Made by a program: the position numbers and the translations under genes. This document shows positions 1-6,998 of a stretch of DNA of 28,228 bases, piece after piece. This DNA is from an uncultured Oscillospiraceae bacterium. Its GTDB lineage: Bacteria; Bacillota; Clostridia; Oscillospirales; Ruminococcaceae. The DNA lies in NCBI GenBank assembly GCA_910578755.1, contig CAJTSZ010000013.1, forward strand, positions 1 to 28,228. The letters run 5' to 3'. The notes under the pieces are model-generated. The model was not told the origin of the DNA. It did not search any database and worked only from the letters and a program-made list of their open reading frames with translations. The stretch's first letter is position 1. Each line of letters starts with the position of its first letter.

Positions 1-23
1 TCGCAAGCAAATAGTAACAGAAT

Positions 24-54
24 AAAAGGCCAGCCGAAAGGCTGGCCTTTTTCC
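24..54 (+). terminator. Rho-independent terminator of an off-window upstream gene
   Basis: Perfect hairpin: AAAGGCCAGCC, loop GAAA, GGCTGGCCTTT, followed by TTCC. One reading frame (codons from base 2) ends in TAA at 23-25 directly before the hairpin, so bases 2-25 may be the last codons (RKQIVTE) of a gene to the left. That tail is too short to identify. Confidence 0.85.
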
Positions 55-60
55 TTATCC

Positions 61-300
61 TTGTTGCAGGGAGTCGTTGTTGTTTTGGAAGCGTTCAGCC
101 GTTTCCAAGGGCTTCCAGCCCAGACCCGGCCCCATTTTTAGGAGGTATCATGCGTGCGGGGCAGGGGTTTAAGGGGCTGGAGGGCCCCCTAAAGGGGTCT
201 GGGCCAAGGAGGCCATACGCAGGCTTAGAAGTTGCACAGTACTTCTAAAAGAAATATGGATAGGTTTAGACTTTCCAGGCCCAATGATACACAAGTTTGC
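61..300. other. Gene-free, inverted-repeat-rich region upstream of recA
   Basis: No convincing gene. It holds a 10-bp perfect inverted repeat, GCCCAGACCC (118-127) with GGGTCTGGGC (195-204), and an 8-bp one, TTAGAAGT (225-232) with ACTTCTAA (241-248). Just past the second lies CTTCTAAAAGAAATATGG (243-260), matched at 17 of 18 bases by 6687-6704 between cysS and glgB. The GC-rich stretch around 150-205 resembles the palindromic intergenic DNA near 17000. Confidence 0.6.
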
Positions 301-329
301 TTGCTTTTTAGCATAAAATGTACTATAAT
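301..329 (+). promoter_or_regulatory. Promoter of recA-recX-rimO-pgsA
   Basis: TTGCTT (301-306), a 17-bp spacer and a perfect TATAAT (324-329) form a good sigma-A type promoter. Transcription would begin near 336, giving a recA leader of about 90 nt. The leader includes a short GC hairpin, GGCCCC/GGGGCC, at 357-372. Confidence 0.75.
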
Positions 330-341
330 AAGCTTGTTTTA

Positions 342-355
342 CAAACAGATGTTTG
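342..355. promoter_or_regulatory. Candidate LexA (SOS) box in the recA leader
   Basis: The palindrome CAAAC-AGAT-GTTTG sits just downstream of the predicted recA start site. Gram-positive LexA/DinR boxes are CGAAC-N4-GTTCG-like. This site keeps the spacing and dyad symmetry with a symmetrical G-to-A/C-to-T change. Its position at recA, the archetypal SOS gene, supports the call; no lexA gene is in the window to compare. Confidence 0.45.
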
Positions 356-424
356 CGGCCCCGCCGGGGGCCTTTGTGCCAACCAATATATCACCCAGCC
401 GCGGCGCGGCGGAACGGAGGAATT

Positions 425-1582
425 ATGACAGAACGAGAAGAAGCCTTACAAACAGCCTTGGCTAAAATAGAAAAGCAGTTCGGCAAAGGGGCAGTTATGA
501 AGCTGGGGCAAAACTCCACCCTAAATGTGGAGGCCATTCCCACCGGGTCCCTTTCCTTGGATATTGCGTTGGGCATTGGCGGTGTGCCTAGGGGCCGTAT
601 TGTGGAAATTTACGGGCCAGAAAGTTCCGGTAAAACAACTGTGGCCTTGCACGTTGTGGCCGAGGCCCAAAAACAGGGTGGGGAAGCCGTGTTTATTGAT
701 GTAGAGCACGCCTTGGACCCTGTTTATGCCCAAAACCTGGGCGTGGATATTGATTCCCTCCTAGTTTCCCAGCCGGATACTGGCGAGCAGGCCCTGGAAA
801 TCTGCGAAGCCCTGGTGCGCTCCGGCGCCATTGACGTTGCCGTTGTGGACTCCGTTGCAGCCATGACCACCAAGGCAGAAATTGAAGGGGAAATGGGGGA
901 TACCTTTGTTGGCCTCCAGGCCCGCCTTATGTCCCAGGCACTGCGCAAGCTTACCAGCGTCATTTCCAAATCCAATGCAACGGTTATTTTTATTAACCAG
1001 CTCAGGGAAAAAATCGGCGTTATGTATGGCAACCCGGAAACCACTCCCGGCGGCCGCGCCTTAAAGTTTTACGCCTCTGTCCGCATGGATATCCGCCGCA
1101 AGGAGACCATCAAAGTCGGCTCCGAAACCATAGGCAGCCTTACCCGGGTCAAGGTGGTAAAAAATAAAGTGGCCCCGCCCTTTAAAGAGGCTGAGTTCGA
1201 AATCCTCTACGGCGAAGGCATTTCCCGGGACGGCGAAATTGTGGACCTTGCCACTAAGCTGGATATTATTAAAAAAAGCGGCTCCTGGTACAGCTACAAC
1301 GAGGTGCGCCTGGGCCAGGGCCGGGATAAGGTAAAGCAGTATTTTAAGGATAACCCCGCCGTTGCGGAAGAAATTGCTAAGCAGGTTATGGAACAGAAGG
1401 ATAAGCTTATGGCTGGCCCCAAAACAAAAAAATCCGCCAAGGGCGAAGCAGAGGAGCAGGAAACGCCGGCAGCAGAGCCGCCAATCCAGGAGGACAACCC
1501 CCAAATTGCCCTGGATATGGAGCCTCCTGCAAAGCCTGCTGGTAAAAATAAAATTATAGATATTGAGGCAGACGATAAATAA
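425..1582 (+). CDS. recA: Recombinase RecA
   Basis: RecA polymerises on single-stranded DNA, drives homologous strand exchange and triggers LexA self-cleavage. The 385-residue product has the Walker A motif GPESSGKTT (residues 64-72), the MAW-type sequence MSQALRKLTS, the L1/L2 loop region around INQLREKIGVMYGNPETTPGG, and a long acidic C-terminal tail typical of bacterial RecA. The start at 425 is chosen because GGAGG (416-420) lies four bases upstream; the frame is open further upstream (from 353), but that part has no ribosome binding site and no RecA similarity. The stop overlaps the recX start (TAATG), indicating translational coupling. Expression is probably controlled by the promoter at 301-329 and the candidate SOS box at 342-355. 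Confidence 0.98.
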   Translation: MTEREEALQTALAKIEKQFGKGAVMKLGQNSTLNVEAIPTGSLSLDIALGIGGVPRGRIVEIYGPESSGKTTVALHVVAEAQKQGGEAVFIDVEHALDPVYAQNLGVDIDSLLVSQPDTGEQALEICEALVRSGAIDVAVVDSVAAMTTKAEIEGEMGDTFVGLQARLMSQALRKLTSVISKSNATVIFINQLREKIGVMYGNPETTPGGRALKFYASVRMDIRRKETIKVGSETIGSLTRVKVVKNKVAPPFKEAEFEILYGEGISRDGEIVDLATKLDIIKKSGSWYSYNEVRLGQGRDKVKQYFKDNPAVAEEIAKQVMEQKDKLMAGPKTKKSAKGEAEEQETPAAEPPIQEDNPQIALDMEPPAKPAGKNKIIDIEADDK

Positions 1583-2223
1583 TGTTTGTCATTACAAAGC
1601 TTTCCCCAACAAAAAGCGGGAGAATGGCGGTATTCTTTAACGGCCACTTCGATTTTTCCGTGGATATGGAAACCGCTGTCCTCCAAAACCTAACAGTAGG
1701 CCGGGAGTTCACCGGCCCAGAGTACGACGCCCTACGGGGGGATGCCTCCTACCGCCAGGCCAGGGAAAAGGCCTTTCGTTTGCTTTCCTACAAATCCTAC
1801 ACCAGCGCCATGCTGGCCCAGCGCCTAAGCCAGGATTTTGCCCCCGAAACCGTGGAGGATGTCATTGCCCGCCTCCAGGAACTGGGGCTTTTAAACGACG
1901 CCGATTATGCCCTGCGCTGTGGAAGGGATTTTATCAATTTAAAAAAATATTCCCTCCAGCGGGTAGGGCAGGAGCTTCGCCGCCGAGGTATTGACCCCTG
2001 CACCGTGGAGGACACCCTTGCCGCCCTAGAGGAGGAGGATGACCCTGGGGAGCGCATCCGGCAAATTATTATGAAAAAGTACCTGCGGGGCTTGGGGGAA
2101 GAAAAAGGCCGCCGCCGGGCGGTTAACGGCCTGGTGCGCCTGGGCTACCGGTACGAGGATATTAAACGGGAAATTTCCGCCGTGCTGGAAGAATACGGCG
2201 AAGAAAACAGCTGGGTGGAGTAA
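1582..2223 (+). CDS. recX: RecA regulator RecX
   Basis: RecX binds RecA filaments and modulates their growth. The 213-residue product has the family's helical three-residue-repeat character, with the typical patterns ALRLLSYKSYTSAMLAQRL-like (around residues 65-85) and GLLNDADYA followed by RVGQELRRRGID. The start ATG shares one base with the recA stop, the standard arrangement in which recX is made at a low level from the recA message. Identification rests on both the sequence pattern and position; RecX proteins diverge strongly, so the position carries much of the weight. Confidence 0.93.
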   Translation: MFVITKLSPTKSGRMAVFFNGHFDFSVDMETAVLQNLTVGREFTGPEYDALRGDASYRQAREKAFRLLSYKSYTSAMLAQRLSQDFAPETVEDVIARLQELGLLNDADYALRCGRDFINLKKYSLQRVGQELRRRGIDPCTVEDTLAALEEEDDPGERIRQIIMKKYLRGLGEEKGRRRAVNGLVRLGYRYEDIKREISAVLEEYGEENSWVE

Positions 2224-2253
2224 CCCCGGCGCCAAAACAGAAAGGTGGAGTTT

Positions 2254-3578
2254 ATGGCAGTAAAAGTAGGAATGGTTTCTTTAGGCTGCTCTAAAAACCA
2301 GGTGGATGCCGAGCGCCTGCTGGCCTTGGCCCTGGAAAACGGGTACGAAATTTCCGCAGACCCCGCCCAGTGCGATGTGGTCATCATCAACACCTGTGGC
2401 TTTATTGAGGACGCCGGGAATCCATTGAAAATATTTTGGAATTTTGCCAGCTTAAAGAGCAGGGCATTGTAAAAGTGGTTGTGGTCACCGGCTGCTTGGC
2501 AGAGCGTTACCGGGAAGAGTTGGCTGCGGAAATCCCCGAAGCTGATGTGGTCCTGGGCATTGGCCGGAATACGGACCTGGCTGCCGCGGTGCAAAAGGCT
2601 TTAGAGGGCCAGCGGGTAGTGGAGTTTGCCCCTAAAGCAAACCTGCCCCTGGACGGCGACCGGGTGCTCACCACAGCCCCCTATTCTGCTTACCTTAAAA
2701 TAGCCGAGGGCTGTGACAACCGTTGCAGCTACTGCGCCATCCCCCTTATCCGGGGTGGGTTCCGCAGCCGCCGTATGGAGGACATTGTGGCGGAAGCGGA
2801 GGATTTGGCCGCCAACGGCGCGAAGGAGCTGAACCTCATTGCCCAGGACACCACCCGTTACGGGGAGGACCTGTACGGGGAGTACAAGCTGGCAGAGCTG
2901 CTGCGCCGCCTGTGTCAAATTGACGGCCTGCATTGGATTCGCATCCTCTACGGCTACCCCGACCGGGTAACAGACGAGCTTTTGGAAGTGATGGCCACCG
3001 AAGAAAAGGTGGTAAAATATATCGACCTTCCCCTCCAGCACGCCAACGGCCGCGTGCTTAAAGCCATGAACCGCAAAGGGGACTGCCAAGGCCTTTCCGC
3101 CCTTATGGAACGCATCCGCCAAAAGGTGCCCGGCGTAGTGCTGCGCACCACCTTTATTGCCGGCTTCCCAGGGGAAACAGAGGAAGAATTTGCCCAGCTG
3201 TGCCAGTTTGTAAAGGAAACCAAGTTTGAACGGCTGGGCTGCTTTGCCTACTCCGTGGAGGAGGATACCCCCGCCGCGGAAATGGAAAACCAGCTGGACG
3301 ACGAAGTGAAACGCCACAGGGCGGACCTAATTATGGAACAGCAAATGGATATTGCCTTTGCCTGGGGCAAAAGCATGGCGGGCAAAACCTTGGAGGTTTT
3401 GGTGGAAGGCTACGATTTGGAACAGCAAATGTACGTGGGCCGCAGCTACATGGATGCCCCGGATATTGATACAAAAACCAGTTTCCTTTCCCAAAACCAG
3501 TGGAACCCTGGGGACTTTGTCCAGGTAGAAATTGTGGATTCCGTCGGTTATGACCTCATTGGCCGGGAGGTGGAGTAG
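2254..3578 (+). pseudogene. rimO: Ribosomal protein S12 methylthiotransferase RimO, frameshifted
   Basis: RimO is a radical-SAM enzyme that methylthiolates an aspartate of ribosomal protein S12. Reading starts at 2254 behind AAAGGTGGAG. Residues 1-54 give the N-terminal cluster domain (GCSKN and NTCGFIEDA cysteines). The frame then breaks: after GCC (2413-2415) the family sequence (ESIENILEF...) continues from GAA at 2418 in another frame. Two bases stand where the family has two codons, which fits a 4-base deletion. In the original frame translation stops at 2472. The remainder is intact: the third N-terminal cysteine (GCLAE), the radical-SAM CxxxCxxC in GCDNRCSYC, AQDTTRYG, and a C-terminal TRAM domain. 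Total about 440 codons, normal for RimO. It could be a real loss or a sequence error. Confidence 0.88.
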
Positions 3579-3579
3579 C

Positions 3580-4176
3580 ATGGCAAAATATACAATGAAC
3601 ACTCCAAATAAGCTTACTATCCTGCGTATTGTTATGATACCCTTTTTTGTGTTTTTCTTTGAAATGGCCTCCTGGCAGTACAGCTATCTGCTGGCGCTGC
3701 TGGTGTTTGCCGCCGCCTCCTTTACCGATTGGCTGGACGGCTACCTGGCCCGCAAAAACAACCTGGTTTCGGACTTTGGCAAGTTTATGGACCCCCTGGC
3801 GGATAAAATCCTTGTAGCTGCCGCCATGGTCTGCTTTGTGGGCCGCGGCATGACCACCGCGCCCATTGTAATTACCGTTTTGGCGCGGGAGTTTTTGGTT
3901 ACTTCCCTGCGCCTCATTGCCGCCAACAAAGGCGTGGTAATTGCGGCGGACCGCTGGGGCAAGTATAAAACAGCCACCACCATGGTGTGGATTTGCTTTG
4001 GCCTTTTCACCATGCAGGCGGGAGCCAGCGGCTGGGGCGGGGACGCAGTATTTGTGATTATGCTGAGCATTTACTATTTGCTCATGAGCCTTTCCCTGTT
4101 TTTCACCGTTTTTTCCGGTTTCAATTATATTTGGAAAAACCGTTCCCTTTTAGCAGATGTTGTTACCCCAAAATAA
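3580..4176 (+). CDS. pgsA: CDP-diacylglycerol--glycerol-3-phosphate 3-phosphatidyltransferase
   Basis: PgsA makes phosphatidylglycerophosphate, the committed step to phosphatidylglycerol and cardiolipin, in the membrane. The 198-residue product carries the complete CDP-alcohol phosphatidyltransferase signature DWLDGYLAR...DFGKFMDPLADK, with all four aspartates, followed by several hydrophobic helices. The start at 3580 has GGAGGTGGAG (3566-3575) upstream and lies one base after the rimO stop. An in-frame ATG at 3595 is a possible alternative. It is the last gene of the recA run and ends at a strong terminator. Confidence 0.96.
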   Translation: MAKYTMNTPNKLTILRIVMIPFFVFFFEMASWQYSYLLALLVFAAASFTDWLDGYLARKNNLVSDFGKFMDPLADKILVAAAMVCFVGRGMTTAPIVITVLAREFLVTSLRLIAANKGVVIAADRWGKYKTATTMVWICFGLFTMQAGASGWGGDAVFVIMLSIYYLLMSLSLFFTVFSGFNYIWKNRSLLADVVTPK

Positions 4177-4205
4177 AAAGGAGGCGAAAGCCTCCTTTTT
4201 ATTTT
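4175..4205. terminator. Bidirectional terminator between pgsA and the minus-strand gene
   Basis: AAAAAGGAGGC (4175-4185), loop GAAA, GCCTCCTTTTT (4190-4200). The A and T runs on either side of the GC stem let it act for pgsA on the plus strand and for the convergent gene that ends at 4199 on the minus strand. Confidence 0.9.
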
Positions 4206-4648
4206 GCCCTCTGTGTTTTCCACAACTGGGCAATGCCTAAAATAATTGCCATAAGCAGCAGAACGCCCCCGGTCATGGCAATAAACAGCCGTTCTATCAG
4301 TATTTGCAGAGTGGGCACTGCAAACAAAAGGGTAACGCCGTAGCTTACTGCCAGGGAAACAGCCGCGGATCCCGCCGCCCACAAAAGGGTTTTTATGTAA
4401 CTGTGGATTTTCCAATCCTGATATATCAGCCAGCCCCAGTACAAAAGGAGCACGCCAACCCAGTCCTTCAGCCCGTTGCCTAAAGCCTGGGTCACCTTGC
4501 CGATTACCGTTAAAGGGGAATCGTTAAACTGTTGGGCCGGTACGGTGTGCATCACATAATCCAGTACTTCCCAGGAAAACACCATAAGGAAGGTAAGCAG
4601 GGCAAACAGCTTCACATAAAATAAGGCGGATTTTGTTATTTTTTTCAT
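4199..4648 (-). CDS. Hypothetical four-helix membrane protein
   Basis: I do not recognise the family. The 149-residue product starts at 4648 behind a strong AAAGGAGG ribosome binding site. It has about four hydrophobic segments, near residues 8-30, 62-78, 84-110 and 118-141. A polar extracytoplasmic stretch (roughly residues 35-58, containing HTVPAQQFNDSP) follows the first helix, and the C-terminal tail is basic (KTQRAK). No cysteine pairs, nucleotide-binding motifs or catalytic signatures are visible. It is monocistronic, convergent with pgsA and divergent from cysS; the AT-rich DNA at 4650-4760 presumably holds its promoter, though I cannot choose one hexamer pair. Confidence 0.75.
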   Translation of the reverse strand: MKKITKSALFYVKLFALLTFLMVFSWEVLDYVMHTVPAQQFNDSPLTVIGKVTQALGNGLKDWVGVLLLYWGWLIYQDWKIHSYIKTLLWAAGSAAVSLAVSYGVTLLFAVPTLQILIERLFIAMTGGVLLLMAIILGIAQLWKTQRAK

Positions 4649-4808
4649 AAAACCCCCTCCTTTTTCTTAGTGTAACATATAATTTTCCATTTTACTATAT
4701 ATATAACATCTAAAGAAATATATGTATATAACACAAACCATACAAAACTAACATTTCAACTAAAAATATGTTAAAAAAGTTTTTTATGGGGGTGGTAGTA
4801 CAAAAACC

Positions 4809-4837
4809 TTGCCAACCGCCCCATTCTGTGCTAATCT
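4809..4837 (+). promoter_or_regulatory. Candidate promoter of the cysS T-box transcript
   Basis: TTGCCA (4809-4814), 17-bp spacer, TAATCT (4832-4837). Transcription from near 4844 would place the whole T-box in the leader. The transcript would start with the inverted repeat GTACTGT (4842-4848) / ACAGTAC (4860-4866), which may be an operator or a 5' hairpin. Confidence 0.45.
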
Positions 4838-4899
4838 TTATGTACTGTGCATACCCTGTACAGTACCATATTTTTTAAATGCGTTTACCGGGAAAAAGT

Positions 4900-5125
4900 A
4901 ACCGAAAGGGCTTTGCAAAGAGAGAGGGCGTGCCTGCGCTGAAAGCGCCCTTGCAAGGCGGCGGTGAAGGTGCCCCCGGCAGCACGGCGGGGGAACCTGG
5001 CAAAGGCCAAAAGTATCCTGCTGCGTACCCCGGCGTTAACGGGCCAAAGTATAATGTGAAGTGGAACCGCGGTTTCGCCGCCTTCACCCGCGCCGTTAGG
5101 GCAGGGGAGGGCGGCTTTTATTTTT
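4900..5125 (+). promoter_or_regulatory. T-box leader of cysS, cysteine-specific
   Basis: This RNA senses uncharged tRNA-Cys. Stem I is closed by GGCTTTGC (4909-4916) with GCAAAGGCC (5000-5008) and has the AAAGAGAGAG GA-motif at 4917-4926. The pattern TGAAGG-TGC at 4965-4973 places a UGC cysteine specifier. The T-box GTGGAACCGCGG lies at 5061-5072; its bulge UGGA matches a tRNA ending UCCA, as tRNA-Cys does. The antiterminator is clear: GTGAAG (5056-5061) with CTTCAC (5082-5087), and GCGG (5069-5072) with CCGC (5078-5081). The competing terminator uses GCCGCCTTCACC (5077-5088) with GGGGAGGGCGGC (5104-5115), followed by TTTTATTTTT. The specifier is placed by alignment to remembered T-box layout and is the least certain part. 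Confidence 0.92.
5077..5125 (+). terminator. Conditional terminator of the cysS T-box
   Basis: Stem GCCGCCTTCACC / GGGGAGGGCGGC (12 positions with one mismatch and one G-U), then TTTTATTTTT. Its left arm overlaps the right arm of the antiterminator, so the two folds exclude each other. Confidence 0.88.
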
Positions 5126-5161
5126 GCCATTCACCCTAAACCAAAGAAAGGAACCTGTACC

Positions 5162-6610
5162 ATGCAGCTTTACAACAGCCTAACCAGAAAAAAAGCAGAA
5201 TTTATTACCCGCATCCCCGGCCATGTGGAGATGTACACCTGCGGCCCCACGGTGTACCACTTCGCCCACATCGGCAACCTGCGCTCCTACATTATGGAGG
5301 ATATTTTGGAAAAATTCCTCCGTTACGAGGGCAAATCCGTCAACCGGGTAATGAACATCACCGACGTTGGCCACCTGGCCAGCGACGCCGATACCGGCGA
5401 GGATAAAATGCTCAAGGGCGCCAAACGGGAGCACAAAACCGTTATGGAAATTGCCAAATTCTATACCGACGCGTTTTTTGCCGATTGCGCAAAGCTCAAC
5501 ATCAAGCGGCCCGATACAGTGGAGCCGGCCACAAACTGTATCCAGGAGTACATCCGCATTATCTCCGCCCTCATAGAAAAGGATTACGCCTACTTTGCAG
5601 GGGGCAATGTGTACTTCAACAGCGCGCGGCTGGAACGGTACTACCTTTTTAACGACTATAACGAGGAAGATTTAGCCGTAGGCGTCCGGGAGGGCGTGGA
5701 GGAGGACGCCAACAAGCGCAACCGCAACGACTTTGTCCTCTGGTTCACCAAAAGCAAATTTGAGGACCAGGCCCTCAAGTGGGATTCCCCCTGGGGCGTG
5801 GGCTACCCGGGCTGGCATATGGAATGTACAGGGATTAGCCTGAAGCACAACGGGGAGTATTTGGATCTCCACTGCGGCGGCATTGACAACGCCTTCCCCC
5901 ACCATACCAACGAAATTGCCCAGTCCGAAAGCTACCTGGGCCACCCCTGGTGCCCCCAATGGTTCCATGTACACCACCTAAATACAAATAGCGGCAAAAT
6001 GAGCAAATCCAAAGGGGAGTTCCTCACCGTTTCCCTTTTGGAGGAAAAGGGCTTTAACCCCCTTGCCTACCGTTTTTTCTGCCTGCAAAGCCACTACCGC
6101 AAAAACCTGGTGTTTACCTGGGAAAACTTGGAGAACGCCCAGGGCGCCTACAATAAGCTTATTGCTAAAATTGCGGCCCTTACCCCCGGTTCCGCCCCAG
6201 TGGACCAGGAAATTTTTAACCAGCAAAAGGAAAAATTCCTCAAAAGTGTGGGGAACGACCTAAACACATCCCTGGGTATTACCGCCCTTTACGACGCCCT
6301 CAAGGTAAAGGCCAATGACGAAACCAAGCTGGCCCTCCTCAAGGATTTTGACCAGGTCCTCAGCCTCAGCCTTTTGGAAAAGGCCGCAGAAAAGCGGGCC
6401 CAGGACGCAAAAGCCTCCTCCCAAACAGCTGGCGGCTTTGTTATTACTGGTGAAGGCGACCCGGAAATTGACGCTTTGGTGCTCCAGCGCGCTCAAGCAA
6501 AAAAGGAGAAAAATTTCGCCCTTGCGGACCAAATCCGCAACGATTTAAAAGCCCGGGGCATTACCCTTTTGGATACTCCCCAAGGGGTCACATGGAAAAC
6601 AGAAAAATAA
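5162..6610 (+). CDS. cysS: Cysteine--tRNA ligase
   Basis: CysS attaches cysteine to tRNA-Cys in the cytoplasm. The 482-residue product shows the class I synthetase signatures HIGN (residues 36-39) and KMSKS (279-283). It also has the zinc-ligand set of CysRS: the Cys in YTCGPTVY, the Cys of MECTGIS, and the motif HCGGIDNAFPHHTNE. Length is normal. The start ATG follows AAAGGAA (5148-5154). It is monocistronic between the T-box leader and a strong terminator, so charging of tRNA-Cys controls its own synthetase. Confidence 0.98.
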   Translation: MQLYNSLTRKKAEFITRIPGHVEMYTCGPTVYHFAHIGNLRSYIMEDILEKFLRYEGKSVNRVMNITDVGHLASDADTGEDKMLKGAKREHKTVMEIAKFYTDAFFADCAKLNIKRPDTVEPATNCIQEYIRIISALIEKDYAYFAGGNVYFNSARLERYYLFNDYNEEDLAVGVREGVEEDANKRNRNDFVLWFTKSKFEDQALKWDSPWGVGYPGWHMECTGISLKHNGEYLDLHCGGIDNAFPHHTNEIAQSESYLGHPWCPQWFHVHHLNTNSGKMSKSKGEFLTVSLLEEKGFNPLAYRFFCLQSHYRKNLVFTWENLENAQGAYNKLIAKIAALTPGSAPVDQEIFNQQKEKFLKSVGNDLNTSLGITALYDALKVKANDETKLALLKDFDQVLSLSLLEKAAEKRAQDAKASSQTAGGFVITGEGDPEIDALVLQRAQAKKEKNFALADQIRNDLKARGITLLDTPQGVTWKTEK

Positions 6611-6616
6611 TGTTTT

Positions 6617-6650
6617 GGGGAGGCCGAAAGGCCTCCCTCCTTCTTTCTTT
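6617..6650 (+). terminator. Terminator of cysS
   Basis: GGGAGGCC (6618-6625), loop GAAA, GGCCTCCC (6630-6637), followed by a pyrimidine-rich tail TCCTTCTTTC. Confidence 0.85.
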
Positions 6651-6712
6651 CAAGTTTTCATTCCCAAACCTTGCAGCAAGCTGATGCTTCCAAAAGAAAT
6701 ATGGCTGGGGGT

Positions 6713-6732
6713 TGTGGGGGTGCTCCCCCACA
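6713..6732. repeat. Perfect 8-bp hairpin
   Basis: TGTGGGGG, loop TGCT, CCCCCACA. No T-run follows on either strand, so it is not a canonical terminator. Confidence 0.6.
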
Positions 6733-6745
6733 GAATATTACAAAT

Positions 6746-6784
6746 AATTCCAGTTCAGTGTCATATAATGTTGAACTGGTAATT
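6746..6784. repeat. Inverted repeat upstream of glgB
   Basis: AATTCCAGTTCA (6746-6757) and TGAACTGGTAATT (6772-6784) are inverted copies with a single bulged base and a 14-nt AT-rich spacer. It may be an operator or the remains of a palindromic element. It lies about 165 bp upstream of the glgB promoter. Confidence 0.5.
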
Positions 6785-6947
6785 TCAGCATAGCACTCTT
6801 GCTGTTTTCTGCTTTGCAGGGTGGAAAATAGGCGAATCCAGAAAAACCCAGCCGAAAAGGTGAAAAAATGCAGAATGTTTTGTACAAACAGCATAAATAA
6901 AAGCCGGACTACCCAAAAAGGTTTCATTTATTTTTACCAATTCAAGC

Positions 6948-6976
6948 TTGAAAAAAACGGTAAAGTCTGCTATCAT
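6948..6976 (+). promoter_or_regulatory. Promoter of the glycogen genes (glgB)
   Basis: TTGAAA (6948-6953), 17-bp spacer, TATCAT (6971-6976). Transcription would start near 6983, only about 16 nt before the glgB start codon and just upstream of its AGGAGG. Confidence 0.65.
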
Positions 6977-6998
6977 ATAAGTGTATAGGAGGTTGATA

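Larger units (their letters stand above)
6651..6947. other. Gene-free region between cysS and glgB with two strong inverted repeats
   Basis: About 300 bp with no supportable gene. It contains the 17/18 match to the recA upstream region (6687-6704), a perfect 8-bp hairpin TGTGGGGG/CCCCCACA (6713-6732), and a longer-spaced inverted repeat around 6746-6784. The rest is AT-rich without recognisable structure. Confidence 0.6.

Noticed and set aside
150..248. A 32-codon frame with AGGAGG four bases upstream, before recA
   Set aside because: It lies upstream of the recA promoter, overlaps two inverted repeats, and its Gly/Arg/Pro-rich composition reflects GC-rich palindromic DNA rather than protein.
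2413..2440. Programmed ribosomal frameshift in rimO
   Set aside because: No slippery heptamer or downstream stimulatory structure is visible, and RimO is not known to use one; the missing bases fit a deletion or sequence error.
4879..5139. Open frames on both strands upstream of cysS
   Set aside because: They coincide with the T-box leader and its terminator, which explain the sequence fully.
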